Source: JAHIQC01 sp964565645 (GTDB lineage Bacteria; Actinomycetota; Coriobacteriia; Anaerosomatales; JAHIQC01). From it: 64,000 bases of DNA. The notes under the pieces were generated by a model. It worked only from the letters and a program-made list of their open reading frames with translations, was not told the origin of the DNA and made no database searches. The DNA lies in assembly GCA_964565645.1 (NCBI GenBank), contig CAZMFQ010000001.1, forward strand, positions 62,001 through 126,000, given 5' to 3'. A program made the translations under genes and the position numbers. This document shows, in pieces, positions 8,889 through 17,842 of this stretch; the first letter of the stretch is position 1, and every line of letters begins with the position of its first letter.

Positions 8889-9239
8889 TCAGTCCACAGG
8901 GCCGCCGGTCATCCCGCCACGGTAGCACAGGACGTTCACGTCCTCGACGGTTATGAGCCCGTCGCCGATCATGGCTGCGAAGACTTCCGCGAGCGCTGTG
9001 ATCTTGTCCGGCACATCGATGACATGAACCATGAGCGGCAGATCCACCGACATGCGCATCCCGTGTTTGGCGTGCTCGCGGCTGGTCGCACCGAACCCTG
9101 TGACGCCCCGCAAAACCGTCGCACCGGCACAACCCGCTATCCTGGCCTGCTCCACCAGGGCCTCGTGCAGCGGCTTGTCGTCGTACATGTCGGCCTCGCC
9201 GATATAGACCGAGAGCTTCTTTGCGTTACCGCACAGCAT
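8889..9239 (-). CDS. DUF190 domain-containing protein
   Basis: 116 residues if started at the ATG at 9239, which has AAGGGA six bases upstream; ATGs at 9245 and 9257 are alternatives. The gene overlaps the end of coaBC by 14 bp. Family hallmarks are KLSVYIGEADMYDDKPLHEALVEQARIAGCAGATVLRGVTGFG, with the glycine-rich RG-GFG segment, and a later DLPLMVHVIDVP strand; the fold is PII-like. DUF190 proteins often neighbour CrcB fluoride channels, but none is seen here. Ligand and role are unknown. Confidence 0.85.
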   Translation of the reverse strand: MLCGNAKKLSVYIGEADMYDDKPLHEALVEQARIAGCAGATVLRGVTGFGATSREHAKHGMRMSVDLPLMVHVIDVPDKITALAEVFAAMIGDGLITVEDVNVLCYRGGMTGGPVD

Positions 9240-10476
9240 CCGCATTCCCTTCGTCATTCCGCCGGAGTCGGCGGGATACATCATCGAGCAGGAGACGCGC
9301 GATCGCCGTCTTCGAGGTCAGCGGGATCTCGCGCTCGCCCGCGGCGTCGACCAGCACGACCCGGTTCGCATCCGAGCCGAAGCCCAGGCCGTCGATGCTC
9401 ACGTCGTTGGCGACCACGAGATCGAGGTTCTTTGACTCGAGCTTCTCTCTGGCATACCGGACCACGTCGTCGGTCTCCGCGGCAAAGCCGACCAGGATGC
9501 GATCGGCCTTGTCCTGCCCCAGCGCGGCCAGGACGTCAGGATTGCGGACCAGCTCGATCGTACTCGGCGCGGCATCCTTCTTGAGCTTGCCCGGCGCGGG
9601 AGAAGCAGGCCGGAAATCGGAGACGGCCGCAGTCGCGACGACGACGTCGCATGCGGGGTACGCGGCCTTCGCCGCGTCGAGCATCTCCTGCGCCGTGGTC
9701 ACACGGACCGTGCGCACCGAGAACGGGTCGGGAAGGTCCGTCGGCCCACTGACCAGTGTGACATCGGCGCCGCGCCGCGCAGCCTCCTCGGCGACCGCGT
9801 AGCCCTGCTTGCCGCTGCTCGCGTTACTCAGGAAGCGGACCGCATCGATGGGCTCCCTGGTCGGTCCCGCCGTCACAAGCACATGGACGCCGCGCAGGTC
9901 CTTGCTGCGGCCGAGCTCGACAAGCGCCTGCTGCGCGACGGACTCCGGGTCGGCGAGCCGCCCTTCACCCGTGTCGCCGCAGGCGAGCTCCCCGACGCCG
10001 GGCTCTACGATGACGGCGCCACGTGAACGCAGCACCCGCAGATTCTCCTGCGTGGCCGGGTTCCGCCACATGTGCGTGTTCATCGCCGGCGCTATGATCA
10101 GCGGCGCCTGGGTGGCGAGCACCGTGGTCGTCAGGATGTCGTCGGCACGTCCGCACGCGAGCTTCGCGAGCACGTTGGCGGTGCAGGGCGCGATGAGCAT
10201 CACATCGGCCTCATCGGCAAGCGAGACATGGTGTACAGCCGAGGAACCGGGGTCGTCCCATAGCGAGGTCGTGACGGGCTCGTCACTCAGGGTGCGGAAG
10301 GTGACCGGCCCGACGAACCGCGTCGCAGCTTCGGTCATGACGACCTTGACGCGAACATCGGCTTTGACCAGAGCGCGCACGATCTCGCATGACTTGTATG
10401 CGGCGATACAACCCGTAACGCCCAGTACGACGAGAGGCCTCGGATCGCCATCGATATGTTCCGGGGTGGTGTTCAT
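9226..10476 (-). CDS. coaBC: Bifunctional phosphopantothenoylcysteine decarboxylase / phosphopantothenate-cysteine ligase
   Basis: 416 residues from ATG 10476 (MNTTPEHIDGD); the frame stays open to 10836 but the extension is not family-like. N-terminal CoaC flavoprotein: GVTGCIAAYKSCEIVRAL, the active-site region around VHHVSLADEAD, PAMNTHMW, and the CGDTGEGRL substrate-clamp motif. C-terminal CoaB: VTAGPTREPIDAVRFLSNASSGKQGYAVAE and later KLKK and GFAAETDD. The two activities convert 4'-phosphopantothenate and cysteine to 4'-phosphopantetheine for CoA synthesis. It is divergent from korA across a 93-bp gap. Confidence 0.95.
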   Translation of the reverse strand: MNTTPEHIDGDPRPLVVLGVTGCIAAYKSCEIVRALVKADVRVKVVMTEAATRFVGPVTFRTLSDEPVTTSLWDDPGSSAVHHVSLADEADVMLIAPCTANVLAKLACGRADDILTTTVLATQAPLIIAPAMNTHMWRNPATQENLRVLRSRGAVIVEPGVGELACGDTGEGRLADPESVAQQALVELGRSKDLRGVHVLVTAGPTREPIDAVRFLSNASSGKQGYAVAEEAARRGADVTLVSGPTDLPDPFSVRTVRVTTAQEMLDAAKAAYPACDVVVATAAVSDFRPASPAPGKLKKDAAPSTIELVRNPDVLAALGQDKADRILVGFAAETDDVVRYAREKLESKNLDLVVANDVSIDGLGFGSDANRVVLVDAAGEREIPLTSKTAIARLLLDDVSRRLRRNDEGNADAVR

Positions 10477-10569
10477 TCGGAGATTATCGCACGCCACGGG
10501 ACGCTCGGGCACGAACGGGAACAATCCTCCCTGAGACCCGCGCACCTGCGTGGGTGAAGGGAGAGCAGA

Positions 10570-12360
10570 ATGACCCCGCCCCGCAGTGACGATCACGTCG
10601 AAGTCCGTATCAGGATCGGCGGTCCTGCCGGCTTCGGCATTAAGGCCGCCGGGCAGTCGCTCGCCCGCGTGTTCGCGCGATCCGGCTACGAGACCTTCGA
10701 CCTGACCGAGTATCCCTCGCTGATCAAGGGTGGACACAACACCTACCACCTGCGCGTGAGCGACAGGCCGATCCATTCGCATGTTCTCGCCACAGACGTG
10801 CTGGTGGCGCTTGACGCTGCGACCTTCGCGCTGCATGCCGAGGAGCTGACCGACGGCGGCGCCGTGATATACGATCCCGCGGATGGCGACCCGGCTCTAG
10901 ACCCGGCGTTCGACAAAGAGCGGTTCTGCGCCGTGCCCGTCCCCCTCACCGAGATCGTGCGGGAGGTCGGCGGCATCAAGATCATGCGCAACATCGCCGC
11001 CCTCGGTGCGGTCCTCGGCCATCTGGGCTTCCCGCTCGACCCTCTCTCCGACTCCATACGCGAGCAGTTCGCCCGCAAAGACCCGTCGGTTGCCGAGCAG
11101 AACATCGCAGCTGCGACCCGGGGACACGCACACGCGACCGAGAACGCATGCTCCTTCCCCGTCACGCTCGCGCCTCTGGAAGGCGCTCCCGACAGGATCC
11201 TGGTCGACGGCAACGAGGCCATCGGGCTCGGTGCCCTGGCGGCGGGTGTCGGTCTCTACTGTGCGTACCCCATGACTCCGGCGTCGAGCCTGCTCCACTT
11301 CATGGCGCGCAACAGCGAGGAGTACGGGGTCGTCGTCAAGCACACCGAGGACGAACTCGCGGCCATGAACATGGTCCTGGGAGGTTCGTTCGGCGGCACG
11401 AGGTCGATGTGTGCGACGTCAGGCGGCGGATTCTCGCTCATGGTGGAGGCTTTCGGCTTCGCGGGTGTCAGTGAGTCCGCGTGCGTCGTCGGGCTGTTCA
11501 CACGGCCGGGACCCGCCACAGGCATGCCCACGTGGACCGAGCAATCGGACCTTCGCTTCGCTCTGCACGCCGCACAGGGTGAGTTCCCAAGGGTGGTGCT
11601 TGCACCCGGGGACCATACGGAGGCCTTCGACCTGGCCTGGCAGGCGTTCAACATCGCGGATATCATCCAGACGCCGGTCATCCTTCTGGGTGACTCCTAT
11701 CTGAGCGACAATCGGCGAACGGTGCCGCCGTTCGACACGGCAGCCGTGTCCGTCGAGCGCGGAGCGATCGTCACACAAGGTGATCTCAGTGCTCACCCCG
11801 AGACGCTATCGGACGATGGTCGATATCTGCGCTACAAGGTCGCCTCTGACGGGATCAGCGTACGCGCCATCCCCGGTGTGGACGGCGCCGTGCAGCTCGT
11901 GAACTCCTACGAACACGACGAGGCAGGCTACGGCGCACAGGGCGAGGTGGCATCGGTCCGCGTCGAGCAGAACGAGAAGCGGATGCGCAAACTCGACAAG
12001 GCGCGCGCCATCGTGCCCCCGCCGCGGTTCTACGGACCAGAGGACTCCGACCTGTCCATCGTGCTCTTCGGGACGACCAAGATGCCGGTGCTCGAGGCGA
12101 TGACGTGGGCCGAGGCCGAAGGCATGCGCGTGAACGTCATGCAGCTCGTGACGCTCTGGCCCTTTCCCTCCGAGGACGTGTCGCGCTTCCTGTCCTCGGC
12201 CCGCACGAGCGCGGTCATCGAAGGCAACCTGACCGGCCAGTTGCAGGGACTCATCCGTCAGGAATGCCTGCGCGACGTCGATCACTGCCTTCGCAGGTAT
12301 GACGGAAGACCGATCGCACCGGAACAGGTCCTCGCATGGCTCAAGGAGGTCGTCGGCTGA
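10570..12360 (+). CDS. korA: 2-oxoacid:ferredoxin oxidoreductase, fused gamma-alpha subunit
   Basis: 596 residues. The N-terminal ~190 residues form the gamma domain (RIGGPAGFGIKAAGQSLARVFARSGYETFD, EYPSLIKGGHNTYHL). The alpha domain follows (DGNEAIGLGALAAGVGLYCAYPMTPASSLLHFMA), with TEDELAAMNMVLGGSFGGTRSMCATSGGGFSLMVEAFG. This is the two-subunit KorAB layout. Together with korB it would oxidise a 2-oxoacid with CoA and ferredoxin, or run in reverse for carboxylation. The ATG at 10570 has AGGGAGAG seven bases upstream. The substrate, 2-oxoglutarate versus other oxoacids, is assigned only by family resemblance. Confidence 0.85.
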   Translation: MTPPRSDDHVEVRIRIGGPAGFGIKAAGQSLARVFARSGYETFDLTEYPSLIKGGHNTYHLRVSDRPIHSHVLATDVLVALDAATFALHAEELTDGGAVIYDPADGDPALDPAFDKERFCAVPVPLTEIVREVGGIKIMRNIAALGAVLGHLGFPLDPLSDSIREQFARKDPSVAEQNIAAATRGHAHATENACSFPVTLAPLEGAPDRILVDGNEAIGLGALAAGVGLYCAYPMTPASSLLHFMARNSEEYGVVVKHTEDELAAMNMVLGGSFGGTRSMCATSGGGFSLMVEAFGFAGVSESACVVGLFTRPGPATGMPTWTEQSDLRFALHAAQGEFPRVVLAPGDHTEAFDLAWQAFNIADIIQTPVILLGDSYLSDNRRTVPPFDTAAVSVERGAIVTQGDLSAHPETLSDDGRYLRYKVASDGISVRAIPGVDGAVQLVNSYEHDEAGYGAQGEVASVRVEQNEKRMRKLDKARAIVPPPRFYGPEDSDLSIVLFGTTKMPVLEAMTWAEAEGMRVNVMQLVTLWPFPSEDVSRFLSSARTSAVIEGNLTGQLQGLIRQECLRDVDHCLRRYDGRPIAPEQVLAWLKEVVG

Positions 12361-13244
12361 TGTCAGAGCCCCTCGAGTTCAACACACGCAACAAGCCCAC
12401 GTGGTGCCCCGGCTGCGGCAACTACGCCATGTTCGAGGCACTCAAACGCGCGCTCGCGGAACTGGGGTGGAGCAAGTCCGAGTTCGCCATGTTCTGGGGC
12501 ATAGGCTGTCATGGGAACGGGGCGGACTTCTACGATGTCCAGGGCTTCCACGCACTCCACGGACGTTCCCTCCCGCCCGCCACCGCCTACGCACTGACCC
12601 GCCCCGATCAGCACGTGATCGTGGAGATGGGCGACGGCGACGGGTACGGGCTGGGCATGGGACACTTCGTCCACGCGCTCAGACGCAATGTCCGCATGGC
12701 CTGCATCACCCACAACAACCAGATCTACGGGCTCACCACCGGTCAAGCCTCCCCCACCACGGACCACCTGATGCGAACGGTCTCGACCCCCGAGGGTGTG
12801 CTGGAAGAACCGGTGAACCCGATAGGCATCGCCCTCGCGGAAGGGGCCACGTTCATCGCACGCGGTTTCGCCGGCGACATCCCGCACCTCACGAGCCTCT
12901 ACGTCCAGGCGCTCCAACACGAGGGGTTCGCGCTCGTCGACGTGTTCCAGCCCTGCGTGACATGGAACAAGCTCAACACGTTCTCGTGGTTCCGTGAGAG
13001 GGTCTACAAACTCGAAGAACAGGACTGGGACGACTCTGACCGCACGGCCGCCTTCGACCTGTCGCTGAGCACCTTCCACGAGCTCACGTGCAGCCCGGAT
13101 ACCTGCAAGGTCCCCATCGGGATCTACTATCGCGAGAGCGGTGTTCCGACCTATGAGAGCTCGCTGGAGGCAGCCGGAGTCCCGGGGTTCGTGCACGCTG
13201 AGACTCCGCGGGACATCGGTCGGTTGCTGGATCAGTTGCGCTGA
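12360..13244 (+). CDS. korB: 2-oxoacid:ferredoxin oxidoreductase, beta (TPP) subunit
   Basis: 294 residues, starting at the ATG that shares its A with the korA stop (TGATG), so the two are coupled. Cysteines for a 4Fe-4S cluster are visible in CPGCG (16-20), GIGC (50) and the C-terminal TCSPDTC region. TPP/Mg binding is shown by GDGDGYGLGMGH (91-102) with THNNQIYGLTTGQASPT. No separate ferredoxin-like delta subunit is encoded beside it. The 3' end overlaps the opposing GGDEF/HD-GYP gene by 13 bp, so transcription converges here. Confidence 0.87.
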   Translation: MSEPLEFNTRNKPTWCPGCGNYAMFEALKRALAELGWSKSEFAMFWGIGCHGNGADFYDVQGFHALHGRSLPPATAYALTRPDQHVIVEMGDGDGYGLGMGHFVHALRRNVRMACITHNNQIYGLTTGQASPTTDHLMRTVSTPEGVLEEPVNPIGIALAEGATFIARGFAGDIPHLTSLYVQALQHEGFALVDVFQPCVTWNKLNTFSWFRERVYKLEEQDWDDSDRTAAFDLSLSTFHELTCSPDTCKVPIGIYYRESGVPTYESSLEAAGVPGFVHAETPRDIGRLLDQLR

Positions 13245-15439
13245 AGCAAGGAGTTCGGCTGATTGCGGCCGACGACACGAATGAACGCTTCGGCGAGAAG
13301 GGGATCGAACTGCGTACCCATGTTCAGGTCGATCTCCTGCAACGCTGCAGGCGTCGACAACGCCGATCGATACGGCCGGTCCGAGGTCATGGCGTCGAAC
13401 GCGTCGCATACCGCAAGCAGGCGGGCCTCGAAGGGAATGGCTTCGCCGGCAAGCCTGCCGGGGTAACCGCTTCCGTCCCATCGCTCATGATGGCCGAGGA
13501 TCCATGGGAGGATCTCGTCGAGGTTCGCGCCGGCGAGGATCCTCTCGCTCAGAGTGGCATGCTGCTGAACCTCGGCGCGCTCTGACGGGGTCAGGGCGCC
13601 CGCCTTTCGCAGTATCCGGTCCGCGATCCCGATCTTGCCGATGTCGTGCAGCAGCGCGGCCGTCTCGATCAACTCCACGTGAGTCTCGGACAGCCCAAGG
13701 TCCTCGGCAAGCAGGACGGCGAGGCGTGCAACGTTGCGGGAATGGAACTGCGTGGCCGCATCGCGTGCATCGACCGCCGCAGCGAGCGCCTGTACCGTAC
13801 CGAGTCTCGACTCATGGTGCAGCCGCTCCGCCCGCTCCTTGGGTCCGTGGTCGAAAGGACTCGACGGATCGTACCTGACCAACTGGTCCTTGCCGTGGGT
13901 CTTGGCGAAGTACCCCGCACTCTCCGCGCGACGGAGCAGATCGGACCCGTCCAGAGCGTCTTCCGGGAAGACGGCGACCCCTATCGAGGCGCTGAGCCGG
14001 TGACCCGCATCCGTGTCGAGCCTCCGGATCGAATCGTGAAGCAGGGCGGCGGTCTGCATCGCGACGTACGCTGTCGTATCGGGCATCAGCAGCGCGAACT
14101 CGTCATCCCCGGCGCGATACGCCGTGTCTCCGGGGCGGGCGGTCGACTCGAGTAGACGGGCCACTGACTTGAGCGCCTCGTCACCTGCGCGAGAGCCCGC
14201 CCGCGCGTTGAAGGACGCGAAGTTGTCCAGATCCATGACGATCAACGCCACGGGATCGCCGTAGCGCTGCGCCGTGGCTATCTGCTCACTCAGTGAGCCG
14301 AGGAACTGCCGTCGGTCGAAGAGCCGTGTGAGCGGGTCGGCGACCGCAAGTTCGCGCAGGTGCGCGTTCTCCTCTACGAGTACCGAGCTCCTGAGAGCAA
14401 GCAGGACCGCAAGCCCAACCGCGCAGATGCCGGCGATGCGGTCCGACTGCGCGCCACCGTGAGGCTCCACCGCCAGGTAGCCCAGCACCAACGAGCTGCT
14501 CAGAACCACGAACGGGGCCGCCATCGCGAGATTCCTGTGATGGGAACTGCGTAACACCGTGGACGGGCGTATGATCCACTGCTCGTCCGATGAGAGGCGG
14601 GATACCGCAGCAGCGAACATGAGATAGTGCCCGACAAGGAACACCTCGGCGAAGCCGATCGCCCAGGGATTGAGTGCGATATAGTCCGCGCGGACCCGGA
14701 ACAGCGGCCACAACAACAGTCCGACGGAGTAGGTAGCGAAGGACAGGGCAGCGAGGCGCTCCCACGAAGTCCATCGTCGTGCAGCACCACTCAGGATGCC
14801 CATTCCCGCGCCCAGCGCGATCACAACGCCGACCACAGGGTACGCGGTAGCCGTCATGATCATCGGCACACTACCCAGAGCCGCCGTGGTGAACAGCGGC
14901 GTCACATACGTGATGGCGAACGCCGCGTACAAGACCCCGGCCAGAGACAGTGCGTCGATGCCGTGACGCACGGCCGCTGCACGACCCCAGGCGCCCCTTC
15001 TCAACACGAACGCGATGAAGGCGATGAAACAACACGCCGCAGCGAGGTTCAGGGCGTCACCTATCGACGGCATGGGCGGTCCCGCGCCCGCGTATCGATA
15101 GAGGTATGCCGCGGCCCATGTCTGCGAGATCATGGTGAGAACATTGATGGCCGTGAGCAAGAGCCAGAAGCGCCGCTCGGCGGCCTCTCCCCGACGATAC
15201 GCCATCAGACAGGCCACACTCGCCGAGGTGATGACGAGAACGAACACGAATCCGTCCGCATACAGCGCGTAGTCTCCTGCGACGGAGACCAGGACGGGAT
15301 ATCCGACGACGAGAGTCACAAGGCCGAGGAGCAGGAGGAGCGGGCGACCGAGTCGCGAGGCGCGCGAGGGTTCAGAGGCTGTGCCTACGGCGGTCTTCGG
15401 CCTGAGTCGGGTTGCCGTGCTCTCGTCAACACCCGTCAT
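13232..15439 (-). CDS. Membrane protein with degenerate GGDEF and HD-GYP domains
   Basis: About 735 residues from ATG 15439 (MTGVDEST); the ribosome site is weak and an upstream start is possible. The N-terminal half has eight or nine hydrophobic helices in a sensor-like array. A GGDEF domain follows (DPLTRLFDRRQFLGSL, VALIVMDLDNFASFN), but its signature reads RAGDDEF, so the second glycine is replaced by Asp and cyclase activity is doubtful. The C-terminal HD-GYP phosphodiesterase has all its motifs: HSRNVARLA, AALLHDIGKIGI, HHERWDGSGYPGRLAGEAIPFEARL and DAMTSDRPYR. It probably degrades c-di-GMP. It follows a paralogue of the same architecture. Confidence 0.9.
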   Translation of the reverse strand: MTGVDESTATRLRPKTAVGTASEPSRASRLGRPLLLLLGLVTLVVGYPVLVSVAGDYALYADGFVFVLVITSASVACLMAYRRGEAAERRFWLLLTAINVLTMISQTWAAAYLYRYAGAGPPMPSIGDALNLAAACCFIAFIAFVLRRGAWGRAAAVRHGIDALSLAGVLYAAFAITYVTPLFTTAALGSVPMIMTATAYPVVGVVIALGAGMGILSGAARRWTSWERLAALSFATYSVGLLLWPLFRVRADYIALNPWAIGFAEVFLVGHYLMFAAAVSRLSSDEQWIIRPSTVLRSSHHRNLAMAAPFVVLSSSLVLGYLAVEPHGGAQSDRIAGICAVGLAVLLALRSSVLVEENAHLRELAVADPLTRLFDRRQFLGSLSEQIATAQRYGDPVALIVMDLDNFASFNARAGSRAGDEALKSVARLLESTARPGDTAYRAGDDEFALLMPDTTAYVAMQTAALLHDSIRRLDTDAGHRLSASIGVAVFPEDALDGSDLLRRAESAGYFAKTHGKDQLVRYDPSSPFDHGPKERAERLHHESRLGTVQALAAAVDARDAATQFHSRNVARLAVLLAEDLGLSETHVELIETAALLHDIGKIGIADRILRKAGALTPSERAEVQQHATLSERILAGANLDEILPWILGHHERWDGSGYPGRLAGEAIPFEARLLAVCDAFDAMTSDRPYRSALSTPAALQEIDLNMGTQFDPLLAEAFIRVVGRNQPNSLLQRN

Positions 15440-15526
15440 GCGTCTCACGATCCCTGAGTGCGTGCTTTGCGCGGTCGAAGAGGCGTTGTGACCGTGGACC
15501 GAGTATAAACGACACACAGACGAGCG

Positions 15527-17725
15527 TCAGGACCGCGTGGTGCTGCTCTGACCCTGCGGCACCGGGACAGCTGCGCCGGGCACACTCGCGACCGCCGATA
15601 CGAACACCCTCACGAGTTCCGGATCGAACTGGGTACCGGAGCACGATTCGATCTCGTCCAAGGCCCGCTCGGGTGAGCGGGCATCACGATACGGGCGGTC
15701 GGACGTCATCGCATCGTACGCATCGCACAGAAGAAGAATCCGCGACTCCAACGGAATACCCGTTCCTGCGAGACCGTCCGGGTAGCCTGAGCCATCCCAG
15801 CGCTCGTGATGATGCCGGACCCAAGGCAAAATCTCCGGCAGATCCGTAGAGGAGAGGATCCGCGGGCCGAGGAGCACGTGGTCTTTGACGCGCAGGAACT
15901 CCTCGGCGCTCAGTGTGCCCTGCTTCTGGAGTATCGCGTCCGGGACCCCGATCTTGCCCACATCGTGCATGAGCGCCGCGAGTTCAAGAAGTCGGAGGCG
16001 ATCGGCCTCAAGCTCGAGCGCCTCACCCATCCGAACCGCAAGCACCGCGACGTTCCGAGAGTGGTTCTGTGTCGCCGGATCTCTCGCGTCGACGGCGGAC
16101 GCCAGCGCCTGGACCGACGAGAGCCTCGATTGGCGCTGGACATGCTCCACCCGCTCGCGGCCCCCTACCGCGGGCACCCGCCCGGCCTCGAACATCGCGG
16201 CTCGGTTCTTGCCGCGCTCTTTGGCCCACAGCATCGCGCAGTCAGCGAGGTGGAAGAGGTCCTCCTGGGTGCTCGCGTGTTCCGGGAAGCTTGCCATCCC
16301 TGCGGATATGGTGATCCTGCCGGGAATCTCGCCTGTCTCGATCCCGAGGTGGTCCACCAGCCTTTGGGCGAACACATAGGCCTCGGGAGCGGCCATACCC
16401 GGCAAGACCACGGCGAACTCGTCGCCGCCGACCCGGGCGACAGCATGGGACTTGCCGGCCATGCCCGCAAGTCCCTCAGCGAAGGAGACCAGCAGGCGGT
16501 CGCCCTGTCCGTGGCCGTACAGCGAGTTGTAGTCACCGAAGTCGTCGATATCGATCACGACCAGCGACACATCCTCGCGGAACCGGGCGGCGGCCTCCAA
16601 CTCGTCGGCAAGGCGATCGTGCAGGTAGCGGTGATTGTAGACACCGGTCAACGGGTCGGTGATGGACTGGTGGAACAGAGTGCCGTGCTCCATGGCAAGC
16701 AGCGAACTGCGCAGGAGCACCAGGACCATCAACAGGACCGCAACGGCTCCGTAGATGATGCTCCAGGACCCGTCCCCACGAGCGAGGTATGCAGCCACGG
16801 CCGCGACCGCCGTGGCGGCGATGGCCGACAGCGGGAACGCGACGGAGACCCATCGGCGCTTCCCCAGCGTCAACGGCGGCAGTGGCCGTGGGAACCACTG
16901 GTCGCTCTCCGTCAGCCGATACACGCTCGCCATGACGAGCACGTAGTGCCCCGATAGTTGAAGCAGGTCCAGAACGCTTCGGGCGTCGTTGCGGGACCCC
17001 TCCATCGCGGAGGCGTACCACAACGGCCAGGCCGCGACACCCGCGAGGTAGACGGCCATGGCGAGCACCACGAGCTTCTCCCACGAGCGCCACTTGACCA
17101 CCTTCAGTCCGGCGACGTTGACCACGACCCCGAGTAACTGCAGGACGGCAACGACCGGATACGCCGCGCCCACGAGGATCTCCCAAACGGCACCCGCTGT
17201 CGGCTCCATGACCGGTCGCGCGTAGAACTCCAGGGCGATGACATACAGCACCAGCGCCGATACGAGGATGTCGATGAGATACCGAAGACGCGCGGTCACC
17301 GTGGCAGATGCGAGCTGCGTCATCGAGGCCAGCGCGCCGAGGAACGCCACAGCCGCGACCAGATGGAGCGGCTGGAACGGGAAGGCTATACGCGGCGGGC
17401 CGAGCGGATCCCGGAAGATCAGCCACCACGCGAGTGCGAGCTCGGAGAGGAACAACGCCGCGTTCGCAGTCGCCAGCAGGTACCAGAACCGTCGCTCGAG
17501 GTCGCGGGAACGGCTGCCGCACACAAGGCAGAGCACGACGGAGATGAACACGGGAAGGCCATAGGAGACAAGCGCGAGAAGCGCGTCGGTGATATAGGGC
17601 CAGGGCCGTCCGGTGGAGGTCCAGTACGCGAACAGGAACACCGGAAGGAGCGCCCAGCCGAGCACGCGCGCACGACGGGCGGTCGGAACGACGGATCCGC
17701 TGACGTCGCTGTTGGAACTCGGCAC
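15527..17725 (-). CDS. Membrane-bound GGDEF and HD-GYP dual-domain c-di-GMP protein
   Basis: About 732 residues from GTG 17725 (VPSSNSDVSG), chosen because GGAGGGGGGAGGGAAG directly precedes it; an upstream GTG at 17773 lacks such a site. Multiple N-terminal membrane helices precede a canonical GGDEF domain (DPLTGVYNHRYLHDRL, VVIDIDDFGDYN, RVGGDEFAVVLPG). The HD-GYP domain is complete (NHSRNVAVLAVRMGEALELE, ALMHDVGKIGVPDAI, HHERWDGSGYPDGLAGTGIPLESRIL, DAMTSDRPYR). Both synthesis and hydrolysis of c-di-GMP are therefore possible in one chain. It lies 87 bp ahead of its paralogue and is presumably co-transcribed with it. Confidence 0.92.
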   Translation of the reverse strand: MPSSNSDVSGSVVPTARRARVLGWALLPVFLFAYWTSTGRPWPYITDALLALVSYGLPVFISVVLCLVCGSRSRDLERRFWYLLATANAALFLSELALAWWLIFRDPLGPPRIAFPFQPLHLVAAVAFLGALASMTQLASATVTARLRYLIDILVSALVLYVIALEFYARPVMEPTAGAVWEILVGAAYPVVAVLQLLGVVVNVAGLKVVKWRSWEKLVVLAMAVYLAGVAAWPLWYASAMEGSRNDARSVLDLLQLSGHYVLVMASVYRLTESDQWFPRPLPPLTLGKRRWVSVAFPLSAIAATAVAAVAAYLARGDGSWSIIYGAVAVLLMVLVLLRSSLLAMEHGTLFHQSITDPLTGVYNHRYLHDRLADELEAAARFREDVSLVVIDIDDFGDYNSLYGHGQGDRLLVSFAEGLAGMAGKSHAVARVGGDEFAVVLPGMAAPEAYVFAQRLVDHLGIETGEIPGRITISAGMASFPEHASTQEDLFHLADCAMLWAKERGKNRAAMFEAGRVPAVGGRERVEHVQRQSRLSSVQALASAVDARDPATQNHSRNVAVLAVRMGEALELEADRLRLLELAALMHDVGKIGVPDAILQKQGTLSAEEFLRVKDHVLLGPRILSSTDLPEILPWVRHHHERWDGSGYPDGLAGTGIPLESRILLLCDAYDAMTSDRPYRDARSPERALDEIESCSGTQFDPELVRVFVSAVASVPGAAVPVPQGQSSTTRS

Positions 17726-17783
17726 CTTCCCTCCCCCCTCCGCTTCAGGCGGCCCTGAAACGAATCCGAGCACCGATTGTCGC

Positions 17784-17789
17784 AGTATA
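17784..17789 (-). promoter_or_regulatory. Possible -10 box for the GGDEF/HD-GYP pair
   Basis: TATACT on the minus strand, 58 bases upstream of the GTG at 17725. No convincing -35 element is seen 16-18 bases further up, so the assignment is tentative. Confidence 0.35.
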
Positions 17790-17793
17790 GCGC

Positions 17794-17817
17794 AGGACCC
17801 CGCCTGAGCAGGGTCCT
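17794..17817 (-). terminator. Hairpin after the acyltransferase gene
   Basis: Seven-bp stem AGGACCC/GGGTCCT with a 10-base loop, 26 bases after the stop of the gene ending at 17843. No T tract follows on the minus strand, so termination is only suggested. Confidence 0.35.
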
Positions 17818-17842
17818 TGACAGAGCGCGGAACGGGAGGGCG

